In this document: positions 1 to 8,227 of the stretch, piece after piece | Layout: each line of letters opens with the position of its first letter | How positions within the stretch are numbered: position 1 is the first letter of the stretch | NCBI GenBank assembly: GCA_938044045.1 | Contig: CALIQN010000001.1 | Coordinates: forward strand, 1 to 24,491 | From: an uncultured Peptococcaceae bacterium | Lineage (GTDB): Bacteria; Bacillota; Peptococcia; Peptococcales; Peptococcaceae | Reading direction: 5' to 3' | Length of the DNA: 24,491 nt | The notes under the pieces: generated by a model | The model's input: only the letters and a program-made list of their open reading frames with translations | Databases searched by the model: none | What the model was told of the DNA's origin: nothing | Position numbers and translations under genes: made by a program

Positions 1-344
1 TCTTTGTGACCAATACCAAGCGCCTAGGACGTGGGATTGATAATCATACCGCTAATAGCATCTTGATTAAGGTCAACCAAATCGGTACCCTTACAGAAAC
101 CCTAGAAGCGATTGAACTTGCCAAAGAAGCTGGCTATACGGCTGTGATTTCTCACCGTTCTGGAGAAACAGAAGATGTGACCATCGCAGACATTGCTGTG
201 GCAGTGAATGCTGGACAGATTAAAACAGGTGCCCCTTCTCGTACGGATAGAGTGGCAAAGTACAACCAACTCTTGCGTATTGAAGAAGAACTTGGTAATC
301 GTGCCCTCTATAAAGGCAAACAAGGCTTTTACAATTTAAGATAA
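1..344 (+). CDS. eno: Enolase (phosphopyruvate hydratase), C-terminal part
   Basis: This is the last ~113 residues of enolase, cut by the window start. The frame is open from base 1, so the GTG at position 6 is an internal valine of the family segment FVTNTKRL and not a start. Enolase interconverts 2-phosphoglycerate and phosphoenolpyruvate in glycolysis. The C-terminal barrel elements are visible: SILIKVNQIGT, which carries the catalytic lysine (yeast Lys345 equivalent), SHRSGET with the conserved His-Arg-Ser, and the IKTGAPSR segment with the second substrate-binding lysine (yeast Lys396 equivalent). The end EELG...FYNLR is normal for bacterial enolases, so the 3' end looks intact. A strong terminator follows within a few bases, so enolase is the last gene of its unit. 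Identity is very secure; the upstream part is outside the window. Confidence 0.97.
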   Translation, partial: FVTNTKRLGRGIDNHTANSILIKVNQIGTLTETLEAIELAKEAGYTAVISHRSGETEDVTIADIAVAVNAGQIKTGAPSRTDRVAKYNQLLRIEEELGNRALYKGKQGFYNLR

Positions 345-348
345 GCAT

Positions 349-390
349 AAAAAAAGCACGCATACGATTGTTTGTATGCGTGCTTTTTTA
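349..390. terminator. Bidirectional intrinsic terminator between eno and the GNAT gene
   Basis: A perfect 10-bp inverted repeat (GCACGCATAC at 356-365 with GTATGCGTGC at 374-383) encloses an 8-nt loop. It is flanked by an A tract on the left (349-355) and a T tract on the right (384-389). Each strand therefore reads as a stem followed by a U run. It sits between convergent genes and should terminate both eno and the uppP/M20/GNAT unit. Confidence 0.93.
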
Positions 391-400
391 TTGCACAAGT

Positions 401-832
401 CTAGTCCAAATAGTAGTCAAAACCATAACAACTTTTTTCAAAGCCATAACGCTCATAAAAACGGTGTGCTTGTTCACGAGGCAAACCAGAATCTAAGACA
501 ATCGCCTTGCATCCTCTTTCTTTGGCAAGAGCTTTAGCATGATCCATCAAGAAAACGCCATAGCCTTGACCACGTACTTCTTCATTGGTGATGAGACTAG
601 AGACATAGCAGGTCAAGCCAGAAAGCCAAAAGGTATTGAAGTAGGCGCCATGGCAAAAACCACAGTAACGCTCCCCTTCAAGGACAAAAAAAGCAAAGCT
701 GTTTTCATCACTGAGGATGGTTTGATAGACCTTTCGGATGACTTCTTGGTCATAGGTATTGTAGGTCCAAAGTTTTTCAATATAGTCAAAGGCAATGTCA
801 AAATCTTCTAAACGTGCTATTTTAATTTCCAT
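401..832 (-). CDS. GNAT family N-acetyltransferase
   Basis: This 143-residue protein has the single-domain GNAT fold that transfers an acetyl group from acetyl-CoA to an amine. The acetyl-CoA pyrophosphate-binding motif A is visible as RGQGYG (residues 87-92), followed by the expected helix. Motif B near the C terminus reads LDSGLPREQAHRFYERYGF (about 113-131), typical of small-molecule or amino-acid acetyltransferases. The ATG start is supported by AAAGGAG (839-845), 6 nt upstream. It is the third gene of the uppP-M20-GNAT unit, 46 nt after the M20 gene, and ends before the shared terminator. The substrate cannot be read from sequence. The pairing with an amidohydrolase that may remove acyl groups is suggestive but not evidence of a joint pathway. 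Confidence 0.88.
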   Translation of the reverse strand: MEIKIARLEDFDIAFDYIEKLWTYNTYDQEVIRKVYQTILSDENSFAFFVLEGERYCGFCHGAYFNTFWLSGLTCYVSSLITNEEVRGQGYGVFLMDHAKALAKERGCKAIVLDSGLPREQAHRFYERYGFEKSCYGFDYYLD

Positions 833-878
833 GATTTTCTCCTTTGGTCATAAAAGCAAAACCAGTAGCAATTACATT

Positions 879-2036
879 TTATAAGGTATGTTTGTAATGC
901 ATCGCAGCCAAGGCAAGGGAAGCAGAGCCTATAGGCATAGCATTTTCATCAAAAAGTACAGCCGGATCATGGATAGGGGCGAGGCTTCCACTGACTTGGG
1001 TACCGACAGTGAGCATTGCAATAGGAATCAATTTACCAAAGGCACCAAAGTCCTCTGACCATGAGAAAGGTTCTGCCTGTTCTTGTACCCTATCTTTTGG
1101 GAGGTGGGTCTTATAAATATCTAAGAGTTGATCGGTCAGCTTTTCATCACAATAGACTGAAGGGGCAGAGGTGGTAAAGGTAATATCCGCCTTGGCTTTC
1201 CACATCAGCCCAATTAAAGGAATAATTTGTTTCAAACGATTACAAAAATCATGACGTAGGGTTTCGTTGTAGGTACGCATGGTACCTGTCATGACAGCTG
1301 TATTAGGGATAACATTGAAAGTCTTTCCAGCATCAATGGTACAGATGGAAAGCGCAACCATTTCACGAGGCGGACATTCTCTAGAAATAAGGGCTTGAAT
1401 GGTTTGATAGATTTGGATTGCCACATTGATAGGGTCGATGGTCTCATGAGGGGCAGCGCCATGCCCCCCATTACCCTCGATTTCTATTCTAAAAACATCA
1501 GATGAGGCATACATTGCACCCTGACGATAAAAGAGATTGCCACTAGTCATGACAGGTGAGACATGTAGGGCTAGGGCAGCTTTGATATCTGGGGTAATAA
1601 AACCAGAGTTAATGAGTTCATCTGCCCCACGAACCCCCTCTTCATCTGGTTGAAAGATGAGACGCACACCACTTTCAAGCTCTTTTTCATGTGTTTTTAA
1701 GAGTTTGGCAGCGCCCAATAACATAGTTGTATGTAAATCATGACCACAGTTATGGGAGTAAGGGGTCTTGCTTTTAAACGTGAGATGATTTTTTTCCTCT
1801 ATAGGTAGAGCATCTAAGTCAGCACGCAAGAGGAAAGTTTCTTTTCCAGGTGCGATATCTACAGCAATAGCACCTTTACAAGGTTCATAAGGTTTAAGGT
1901 CATAGCTTTCTAGTACTTCTTTGACATAGCTTGTTGTCATCGGTAAATCAAAGCCAAATTCTGCATTTTCATGTAAATAACGTCTGTGTTTGATTAGTTC
2001 TGGCAAGAGTTGTTTTGCCTCTTCATAAATAGTCAT
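879..2036 (-). CDS. M20 family amidohydrolase (hippurate hydrolase / N-acyl amino acid deacylase-like)
   Basis: This 385-residue cytoplasmic metallohydrolase belongs to the M20D group (HipO, AmaA, IAA-amino-acid hydrolase, N-acetyl-diaminopimelate deacetylase). These enzymes cleave an amide bond and release an amino acid from an acyl group. Visible signatures are RRYLHENAEFGF (about 18-29), the metal-binding NCGHDLH (Cys97, His99, His102), the QPDEEG acid motif (Glu132/Glu133), and His158. Next come GGHGAAPHETIDP in the dimerisation (lid) domain and a C-terminal HDP motif carrying the last ligand. No signal peptide is seen. The start ATG is preceded by AGGAG, whose first two bases are the end of the uppP TAG stop, so translation is probably coupled to uppP. 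Family is certain; substrate is not. Confidence 0.92.
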   Translation of the reverse strand: MTIYEEAKQLLPELIKHRRYLHENAEFGFDLPMTTSYVKEVLESYDLKPYEPCKGAIAVDIAPGKETFLLRADLDALPIEEKNHLTFKSKTPYSHNCGHDLHTTMLLGAAKLLKTHEKELESGVRLIFQPDEEGVRGADELINSGFITPDIKAALALHVSPVMTSGNLFYRQGAMYASSDVFRIEIEGNGGHGAAPHETIDPINVAIQIYQTIQALISRECPPREMVALSICTIDAGKTFNVIPNTAVMTGTMRTYNETLRHDFCNRLKQIIPLIGLMWKAKADITFTTSAPSVYCDEKLTDQLLDIYKTHLPKDRVQEQAEPFSWSEDFGAFGKLIPIAMLTVGTQVSGSLAPIHDPAVLFDENAMPIGSASLALAAMHYKHTL

Positions 2037-2045
2037 AGTTAGCTC

Positions 2046-2867
2046 CTAAGGTGCGATAAAGAAGAAATAACCAAGAACAATAATACCTAAGATGATACGA
2101 TAGTAACCGAAAACTTTAAAATTATTATTTTGAATAAAACCGATTAAAAACTTGATGGCTAAGATAGAAACGATAAAGGCAACGACCATACCAAAAATAA
2201 GAATAGAAAATTCGTACCATGAACCAAATGAGCCAAAGTGTGAAAGCTTTAAGATGCTGGCACCAAGCATAACAGGAATACTGAGAAAAAATGAAAACTC
2301 CGCTGCAATGTGTCTAGAAGTACCAAGTAAAAGTCCCCCTATGATGGTAGCACCTGAGCGGGATGTCCCTGGAATTAGTGCCAAAACTTGAAAAAGACCA
2401 ATTGCTAATGCTGTTTTATAGGATAATTTTGAAAAATCTTGAATTTGAGGCACGTGATTGACATTTTTATTTTCAATGGCAATAAAGGCAATCCCATAGA
2501 TGATTAAGGTGATAGCAACGACAACATAGTTGTAAAAATGTTTGTTTAGCCAGTCATCTAAGAGTAAGCCAATCACAGCAGCAGGTAGGCAGGCAACAAA
2601 AACTTTAAACCAGATTTGCCAAGTACGTCCTTTTTCTTTTTTGCTTTTTTTAGGGGAGAAAGGATTGAGTTTTTCAAAATAGAGAAAAACAACTGCCAAG
2701 ATTGCGCCTAGTTGGATAACGACTAAAAACATATCCCAAAATTCTTTGGTGACATCTAGCTTTAAAAATTCTTCTGCTAAAATCATATGTCCAGTGCTAG
2801 AGATAGGGAGCCATTCGGTGATCCCTTCAATAATACCGATGAGCAGAACTTTAATAAATTCTAACAA
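2046..2867 (-). CDS. uppP: Undecaprenyl-diphosphate phosphatase (BacA/UppP)
   Basis: This 273-residue integral membrane phosphatase recycles undecaprenyl pyrophosphate to undecaprenyl phosphate, the lipid carrier for peptidoglycan and wall polymers. Loss or overexpression in the family changes bacitracin sensitivity. Both family motifs are present: the glutamate-rich EGITEWLPISSTGH (residues 14-27) and PGTSRSG (166-172), which contains the catalytic arginine Arg170. Around them are about eight hydrophobic segments and one basic cytoplasmic loop (about 70-84). The start is TTG at 2867, supported by AAGGAGGT (2876-2883), 8 nt upstream. A good sigma-A-like promoter lies at 2901-2929. It is the first gene of the uppP-M20-GNAT unit and is divergent from ligA. 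Confidence 0.97.
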   Translation of the reverse strand: MLEFIKVLLIGIIEGITEWLPISSTGHMILAEEFLKLDVTKEFWDMFLVVIQLGAILAVVFLYFEKLNPFSPKKSKKEKGRTWQIWFKVFVACLPAAVIGLLLDDWLNKHFYNYVVVAITLIIYGIAFIAIENKNVNHVPQIQDFSKLSYKTALAIGLFQVLALIPGTSRSGATIIGGLLLGTSRHIAAEFSFFLSIPVMLGASILKLSHFGSFGSWYEFSILIFGMVVAFIVSILAIKFLIGFIQNNNFKVFGYYRIILGIIVLGYFFFIAP

Positions 2868-2900
2868 AAATTACGACCTCCTTAATTTCATGTCTCATAC

Positions 2901-2929
2901 ATCATAGTTTATTTTTATCAATAGTTCAA
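2901..2929 (-). promoter_or_regulatory. Sigma-A-type promoter for uppP
   Basis: Read on the minus strand, TTGAAC (2924-2929) and TATGAT (2901-2906) are separated by exactly 17 nt. The predicted start site is near 2893, about 25 nt before the TTG start codon of uppP. Two near-consensus boxes with ideal spacing, in the right place, make this a confident call from sequence alone. Confidence 0.8.
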
Positions 2930-2987
2930 TACTTCGCAAGGAGAGTCTTTATATGGCATAAAGTACTCAGTTGGCTAAGCGTGACGA

Positions 2988-3016
2988 TTGACGCTGGCAG
3001 TTAATCACGTTAGAAT
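2988..3016 (+). promoter_or_regulatory. Sigma-A-type promoter for the ligA-gatCAB-deoC operon
   Basis: TTGACG (2988-2993) and TAGAAT (3011-3016) are separated by 17 nt. Transcription should start near 3023, leaving a short leader of about 25-30 nt with the ribosome binding site. It faces away from the uppP promoter; the two -35 boxes are about 60 bp apart. No riboswitch or attenuator fits in so short a leader. Confidence 0.8.
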
Positions 3017-3035
3017 ATTGTTTAAACAGGTTAAT

Positions 3036-3044
3036 AAAGGAGGT
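3036..3044 (+). promoter_or_regulatory. Shine-Dalgarno sequence of ligA that overlaps the only canonical start codon
   Basis: AAAGGAGGT is a nine-base match to the anti-SD sequence. The GTG at 3043-3045, the only in-frame ATG/GTG/TTG near the gene start, lies inside it and so is badly placed for initiation. In-frame ATC (3049) and ATA (3052) are 5 and 8 nt past the GG of this site. That is within the 4-9 nt range seen for other genes here (mfd and gatC 4, uppP 9). Confidence 0.75.
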
Positions 3045-5043
3045 GGCAATCATAGAAGAGATTGAAGCAATTCAAGAAGAGATAGCGCACTTACGCAAGG
3101 AATTAGCTTATCATGCAAATTTGTACTACAACCTTGATCAAGTGGAAGTGAGTGATCAATACTATGATGAGCTCTATCACCGCTTGTTAAAATTGGAAGA
3201 AGCATATCCTGAGTTTAGATCAAGTGAGTCGCCAACGGCAAAAATTGTTGGCGAAGTACTCAGTGGATTTTCAACTTTTCATCATCCACAGGCACTTTTG
3301 AGCTTAGACAATGCCTTTGACTTAGCGGATTTAGAGCGTTTTGATAAACAGGTAAAAACACTCTTAGAAGATAAACCCTTTACTTACAGTGTCGAGTTTA
3401 AAATTGATGGCTTATCGATAGGACTCTATTATGAAAAGGGTAAGTTTAAGCAGGGTGCCACAAGAGGTAATGGTGTCGATGGTGAAGATGTGACAGCTAA
3501 TCTTTTGATGATAGATGACTTAAAGCGTTCAATACCTAAAGCAAAAGACTTGGCTTTGCGTGGCGAAGTCTATTTAGATAGACATACATTTAAAGCGATT
3601 AACGACAAACGTAAGTTAAATGATGAGCCTATCTTTGCCAACCCAAGAAATGCTGCCTCAGGTTCTTTAAGGCAACTCGATCCTAAGATTGTCAAAGAAA
3701 GAAAGCTTTCCCTGATGGTCTATACGGTGTTAGCACATCAAGAAACATGGCAAAGTCAAGGTGAGGCGCTAGAAGCTTTAAAGGATTATGGCTTTAAGGT
3801 TGTACCTTCATTTTTTGCCAAAGACATTTTAGAGGCATATCAGATTTGCCAAGACTGGGAAACGAAAAGAGAGAGCCTAGACTATGATATTGATGGTATG
3901 GTTATTAAGATTAATGAGCTTGCTTATCATAAAGAATTGGGCGTGAAGACAAAGGTACCAAGATGGGCGATTGCTTATAAATTCCCAGCAGAAAAAAAGA
4001 AAACAAGGATTAAAGCCATTACCATGCAAGTGGGTCGGACTGGTGTTTTGACGCCAGTAGCTAATCTAGAACCGGTACAACTCGCAGGTACAACCGTCAG
4101 TCGTGCGACCCTACACAATCAGGATTTTATCTTAGAAAAAGATATTCGCTTAAATGATGAGGTTTTGGTACAAAAGGCAGGGGAGATTATTCCTGAGGTG
4201 GTTGAAGTGGTCAATGTTGCCGATGACAATCTTAGGGAAGCACCTTTTGTTTTTCCAACAGTTTGCCCAGAGTGTCAAACCCCTCTTTTACAATCAGAAG
4301 AAAATGTTGCCATTTATTGTCCCAATAGCCAGGCTTGTCCAGCCCAGATAAAAGCTAAAATGGTGCATTTGGCAAGTAAAAATGCCCTCAATATCGATGG
4401 CTTAGGGGATAAAATCATAGACAAGCTTTATGAAAAAAAGATCATCACAAAGACTTCTGATTTATTTTATTTGACACCTGAATCTTTGGCAGGGCTTGAG
4501 GGTTTTGGCGAAAAGTCGATTACTAAATTGCTAGAGGCGATTAGGCTCTCTAAAGAGACGAGTTTAGAGCGATTTTTATTTGCTTTGGGGATTCCTTTTG
4601 TGGGGCAAAACATGAGTAAGGTGATTGCACGACGTTTTGGCAAGCTAGAGGCGATTTTTCAAGCAACAGAAGAAGACTTACTAAACTTAAAAGATATTGG
4701 CCCAAAGACAGCAAGTAGCTTGGTCGCCTATTTTGCTAAACCTGAGCATTTGCAAGAAGTCAGACGCATGGTTGCCTCTGGCTTTCAGTTTGAGACGAGT
4801 GCGCTAACTATGACGAACAAACTTGAGGGCAAAAAATTTGTTTTAACAGGGAAGTTAGAGAGTCTCACAAGAGATGAGGCCAAGGCCTTAATTGAGCAGC
4901 ATGGTGGTAGTGTGGTTGGTAGTGTGAGCTCAAAAACTGATTATGTGGTGGCTGGAGAGGCAAGTGGTTCAAAATATGATAAGGCAGTCAGTTTAAATAT
5001 TACTATTTTAGATGAAGAAACTTTTTTGGCATTATTACAATAG
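3043..5043 (+). CDS. ligA: NAD-dependent DNA ligase LigA
   Basis: LigA seals 3'-OH/5'-phosphate nicks during replication and repair, using NAD+ as adenylate donor. At about 666 residues it has the usual length and all domains in order. Domain Ia contains LRKELAYHANLYYNLD (about 18-33), which binds NMN. The nucleotidyltransferase core has the KIDG adenylation motif (Lys120). An OB fold follows, then a four-cysteine zinc finger (Cys408, Cys411, Cys426, Cys432). Helix-hairpin-helix repeats (about 435-580) precede a C-terminal BRCT domain (about 590-666). The start is uncertain: the GTG at 3043 lies within the Shine-Dalgarno site, and a non-standard ATC (3049) or ATA (3052) start would fit the spacing better. 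It is the first gene of an operon with gatCAB, and its TAG stop merges into the gatC ribosome binding site. Confidence 0.97.
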   Translation: MAIIEEIEAIQEEIAHLRKELAYHANLYYNLDQVEVSDQYYDELYHRLLKLEEAYPEFRSSESPTAKIVGEVLSGFSTFHHPQALLSLDNAFDLADLERFDKQVKTLLEDKPFTYSVEFKIDGLSIGLYYEKGKFKQGATRGNGVDGEDVTANLLMIDDLKRSIPKAKDLALRGEVYLDRHTFKAINDKRKLNDEPIFANPRNAASGSLRQLDPKIVKERKLSLMVYTVLAHQETWQSQGEALEALKDYGFKVVPSFFAKDILEAYQICQDWETKRESLDYDIDGMVIKINELAYHKELGVKTKVPRWAIAYKFPAEKKKTRIKAITMQVGRTGVLTPVANLEPVQLAGTTVSRATLHNQDFILEKDIRLNDEVLVQKAGEIIPEVVEVVNVADDNLREAPFVFPTVCPECQTPLLQSEENVAIYCPNSQACPAQIKAKMVHLASKNALNIDGLGDKIIDKLYEKKIITKTSDLFYLTPESLAGLEGFGEKSITKLLEAIRLSKETSLERFLFALGIPFVGQNMSKVIARRFGKLEAIFQATEEDLLNLKDIGPKTASSLVAYFAKPEHLQEVRRMVASGFQFETSALTMTNKLEGKKFVLTGKLESLTRDEAKALIEQHGGSVVGSVSSKTDYVVAGEASGSKYDKAVSLNITILDEETFLALLQ

Positions 5044-5051
5044 GAGGAAGT

Positions 5052-5333
5052 ATGTTAGAGAGAGAAGATATTAAAAAAATAGCCCATTTAAGCCGCATTT
5101 CCCTTAGTGAAGAGGAAATTGAAAGACAACTTCAGGAGCTTTCCAAAATTATGGAAATGATGGATTTGCTAAAAGAAATCAATACAGATGGCGTCGCCCC
5201 TCTGAACCATGTCCTAAACTTAGAAAATGTATTTAGAGAAGATGAAGTCAAAGCAAGCCTACCTGTGGAAAAGGTTTTAGCAAATGCACCAGAAGAGTAC
5301 GATAATATGTTCAGCGTGCCAAAAATTGTCTAG
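5052..5333 (+). CDS. gatC: Asp/Glu-tRNA amidotransferase subunit C
   Basis: This 93-residue small subunit wraps around GatA and stabilises the GatA-GatB complex. The family pattern is clear: IKKIAHLSRISLSEEEIE near the N terminus, a middle helix ending LLKEINTDGVAPLNHV, and the C-terminal REDEV...LANAPEEYDNMFSVPKIV region. The ATG start is preceded by AGGAGG (5042-5047), 4 nt away, which overlaps the ligA stop codon. The order gatC-gatA-gatB is the standard one, and the whole set is present. Confidence 0.96.
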   Translation: MLEREDIKKIAHLSRISLSEEEIERQLQELSKIMEMMDLLKEINTDGVAPLNHVLNLENVFREDEVKASLPVEKVLANAPEEYDNMFSVPKIV

Positions 5334-5342
5334 GAGAAAATA

Positions 5343-6785
5343 ATGAGTATAGTAGAAAAATCAATTTATGACTTAAGAGAAGACATTTTAAGCAAAAAAT
5401 TAAGTGTCAGTGAAGTTTTGGAAGCCTATATTGAAGTAATTGAGGCGAGTAATGGTAAGGTTAACGCCGTATTAGCCAAAAACTATGATGGCGCAAGACA
5501 AAAGGCAAAGGAATTAGAGGACAAACTGGCTAAAGGGGAAGCTGTTGGTGCCTTAGCAGGGATACCTATTATTATTAAAGATAATATTTCAACCAAAAAT
5601 ATCGTTACAACCTGTGCTTCAAAAATCCTTGAAAACTATGTTCCGATTTATGATGCTACTGTTATTGAAAAGTTAAAAGCAGAAGATGCTATTATTTTGG
5701 CAAAGGCGAACATGGATGAATTTGCTATGGGCTCTACCAATGAGACTTCTTACTTTGGTAAGGTAGAAAATCCGGCTGCACCTTCATCAACACCTGGGGG
5801 TTCAAGTGGTGGTTCTGCTGCCAGTGTGGCAGCTAACATGGCACCAGTCTCTTTAGGGAGTGATACAGGGGGTTCTGTTCGCCAGCCTGCAGCTTTTTGT
5901 GGTATTTATGGTTTAAAACCAACTTATGGTGTCGTCTCACGCTTTGGCTTGATTGCCTTTGCTTCTTCTTTGGATCAAATTGGAATTTTAGCAAAAACAC
6001 CAAAAGACTTAGCCCTTGTGCTGAATGTTATTGGTGGTGGGGATGTTAAAGATGCGACATCAATTAAGCGTGACAAAGAAGACTATAGTGCCTTACTTGA
6101 TCAGACGGTATCAGGGTTAAAACTTGGTCTACCAAAGGAATACATGGGGGATGAGATTCAAGGAGAAATTAAAGACAGTCTTCAAAAAGTCGTTAGTCTC
6201 TTGACTCAAGCAGGGGTCAGTGTAGAGGAATGTCATTTAGAAAATACCAAGTATGCGGTACCAACTTATTATTTCATTGCCACCGCAGAAGCAAGCTCCA
6301 ATCTTGCCAGATATGATGGGGTGCGTTATGGCTTTAGAGAAAATGCGGATAATATGATAGAAATGTTCCAAAAGACACGTCATGAAGGCTTTGGGGATGA
6401 AGTTAAAAGACGCATTATGTTAGGGACTTATGCATTAAGTGCCGGTTATTATGATGCTTTTTATCTTAAAGCTTTGAAAGTCAGAAGACTGATTCAAGAA
6501 GATTTTGAAAAGGCTTTTAAAGCGTTTGATTTACTATTGACCCCAACAACAGTTTCTACAGCCTTTGAAAGTGGCAAAGAATTTAGTGCGGCTGAATTAT
6601 ACAAACAAGATATTTGCACAGTCACCAGTAATTTAGCTGGTTTGCCTGCGCTTTCTATTCCTTGTGGCAAGGATAAGGCAGGTAAACCAATAGGCCTACA
6701 ACTCATTGGTCCGGCCTTTAGTGAAGCGAAATTATTACAAGTGGCAGAATTTTTAAATCAAGTTTTAAAGGGGGAAGAAAATTAA
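5343..6785 (+). CDS. gatA: Asp/Glu-tRNA amidotransferase subunit A (amidase)
   Basis: This 480-residue glutaminase subunit of GatCAB frees ammonia from glutamine. GatB uses it to convert Glu-tRNA(Gln), and often Asp-tRNA(Asn), to the amidated form. The amidase signature is intact, with the Lys / cis-Ser / Ser triad at Lys79 (IIIKDN), Ser154 (TPGGSSGGS) and Ser178 (GSDTGGSVRQP). These are the same positions reported for the Staphylococcus aureus enzyme. The ATG start has AGGAG overlapping the gatC TAG stop. The gene ends in TAATG, sharing one base with the gatB start, so translation of the two subunits is probably coupled. Its presence implies the indirect route to Gln-tRNA in this organism. 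Confidence 0.98.
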   Translation: MSIVEKSIYDLREDILSKKLSVSEVLEAYIEVIEASNGKVNAVLAKNYDGARQKAKELEDKLAKGEAVGALAGIPIIIKDNISTKNIVTTCASKILENYVPIYDATVIEKLKAEDAIILAKANMDEFAMGSTNETSYFGKVENPAAPSSTPGGSSGGSAASVAANMAPVSLGSDTGGSVRQPAAFCGIYGLKPTYGVVSRFGLIAFASSLDQIGILAKTPKDLALVLNVIGGGDVKDATSIKRDKEDYSALLDQTVSGLKLGLPKEYMGDEIQGEIKDSLQKVVSLLTQAGVSVEECHLENTKYAVPTYYFIATAEASSNLARYDGVRYGFRENADNMIEMFQKTRHEGFGDEVKRRIMLGTYALSAGYYDAFYLKALKVRRLIQEDFEKAFKAFDLLLTPTTVSTAFESGKEFSAAELYKQDICTVTSNLAGLPALSIPCGKDKAGKPIGLQLIGPAFSEAKLLQVAEFLNQVLKGEEN

Positions 6786-8227
6786 TGCACTATGAAGCGG
6801 TAATAGGGTTAGAAGTTCATGTTGAGTTAAAGACAGCGACGAAAATATTTTGTAATTGTACCACTGCCTTTGGTGGCGCACCAAATACCCATGTTTGTCC
6901 AGTGTGCTTAGGTTTGCCTGGTACCATGCCAGTACTCAATAAAAATGTTTTAGATTTTGCCATTAAGGCGGGTTTGGCAACTAACTGTACAATAGCGCAT
7001 TTTAGTAAATTTGATAGAAAAAATTATTTCTATCCAGATTTGACTAAGGCCTATCAAATCTCACAGTTTGATTTGCCGATTGCAGAACATGGTCATATCA
7101 CCATAGAAGTTGATGGGGTTAAAAAAGATATTGGCTTAACAAGAATTCATATGGAAGAAGATGCTGGTAAACTCGTGCATCAAGGGGATTCGATTACAAG
7201 CTCTTCTGGCTCTTATGCAGATTACAATAGAGCTGGGGTGCCACTAATAGAAATCGTCTCTGAACCAGATATGCGTAGTGCTAAAGAAGCGAAGGCCTAT
7301 TTAGAAGCACTCAAGGCAATTATTGCTTATACAGGGGTTTCAGATGCGAAGATGGAAGAGGGGTCTTTACGTTGTGACGTGAATATTTCTCTTAGAGAAA
7401 AAGGCACAGAAGCTTTTGGGACCAGAGCAGAGATCAAAAACCTCAATTCTTTCAAGGCTGTGGAAAAGGCTATTGAACATGAAATTGATAGACAATCAGA
7501 TTTACTTGATGAAGGCAAAAAGGTTAAGTTAGAAACAAGAACATGGGATGATGCCAAGGGGATGACTTTTTCTTTACGTAGCAAGGAAGAGGCAGATGAG
7601 TATCGTTATTTCCCAGAACCGGATTTGCCACCAGTGGTACTAACACAAGCTTATATTGACGATTTAAAAGCGACCCTTCCACGTTTACCACAGGCAAGGT
7701 ATCAAGATATGTTAGAAGATGGGATAGGTGAAGTTGAAGCGAAGATTATCACTAGTGATAAGGCTTTATCTGATTTTTATCTAGCAAGCAAAGCGTTATG
7801 TACAGATTACAAGGCGATTGTCAACTGGCTACTTGGCGATATTTTGGCAAAATTAAATCTTGAAGGCAAGAGCTTATCAGAAGCCGACTTTGCACCGAAG
7901 CAACTGGCAGAGCTAATTGAGCTGATTAATACCAAGGTTATTAGCTCCAAGATTGCTAAAGAGGTCTTTTTGGATGCCTTTGAAAGTGGAAAAATGCCAA
8001 AGGCTATTGTTGAGGAAAAAGGCTTGGTGCAAATTTCAAATACTGATGACCTTTATCCGATTGTTCAAAGAATTGTCGATGCCAATCCTCAATCTGTAGA
8101 GGACTATAAAAATGGTAAGGCGAAAGCTCTTGGTTTCTTAGTGGGTCAAATGATGAAAGAAACCAAAGGTAAAGCGAATCCAAGCATGGTCAATGACCTC
8201 ATCATCAAGGCGATAGAGGAAAAATAA
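6785..8227 (+). CDS. gatB: Asp/Glu-tRNA amidotransferase subunit B
   Basis: This 480-residue subunit of GatCAB binds the mischarged tRNA, phosphorylates the side-chain carboxylate with ATP and transfers ammonia to it. The N-terminal YEAVIGLEVHVEL motif and four zinc-site cysteines (Cys23, Cys25, Cys38, Cys41, in FCNC...CPVC) are present, as is the SEPDMRSAKEAKAYLEAL segment of the core. The C-terminal helical and tail domain related to YqeY (about 330-480) is complete and ends KGKANPSMVNDLIIKAIEE. The start overlaps the gatA stop (TAATG) and the stop overlaps the deoC start in the same way. Confidence 0.98.
   Translation: MHYEAVIGLEVHVELKTATKIFCNCTTAFGGAPNTHVCPVCLGLPGTMPVLNKNVLDFAIKAGLATNCTIAHFSKFDRKNYFYPDLTKAYQISQFDLPIAEHGHITIEVDGVKKDIGLTRIHMEEDAGKLVHQGDSITSSSGSYADYNRAGVPLIEIVSEPDMRSAKEAKAYLEALKAIIAYTGVSDAKMEEGSLRCDVNISLREKGTEAFGTRAEIKNLNSFKAVEKAIEHEIDRQSDLLDEGKKVKLETRTWDDAKGMTFSLRSKEEADEYRYFPEPDLPPVVLTQAYIDDLKATLPRLPQARYQDMLEDGIGEVEAKIITSDKALSDFYLASKALCTDYKAIVNWLLGDILAKLNLEGKSLSEADFAPKQLAELIELINTKVISSKIAKEVFLDAFESGKMPKAIVEEKGLVQISNTDDLYPIVQRIVDANPQSVEDYKNGKAKALGFLVGQMMKETKGKANPSMVNDLIIKAIEEK

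Noticed and set aside
539..811. A 90-codon open frame on the plus strand antisense to the GNAT gene
   Set aside because: No family resemblance. It lies wholly within the conserved GNAT reading frame on the other strand and is best explained as a shadow frame.
2868..3035. Riboswitch, small RNA or small gene between uppP and ligA
   Set aside because: The region is accounted for by two divergent promoters and short leaders. I see no conserved riboswitch-like folding or start/ribosome-binding-site pair.
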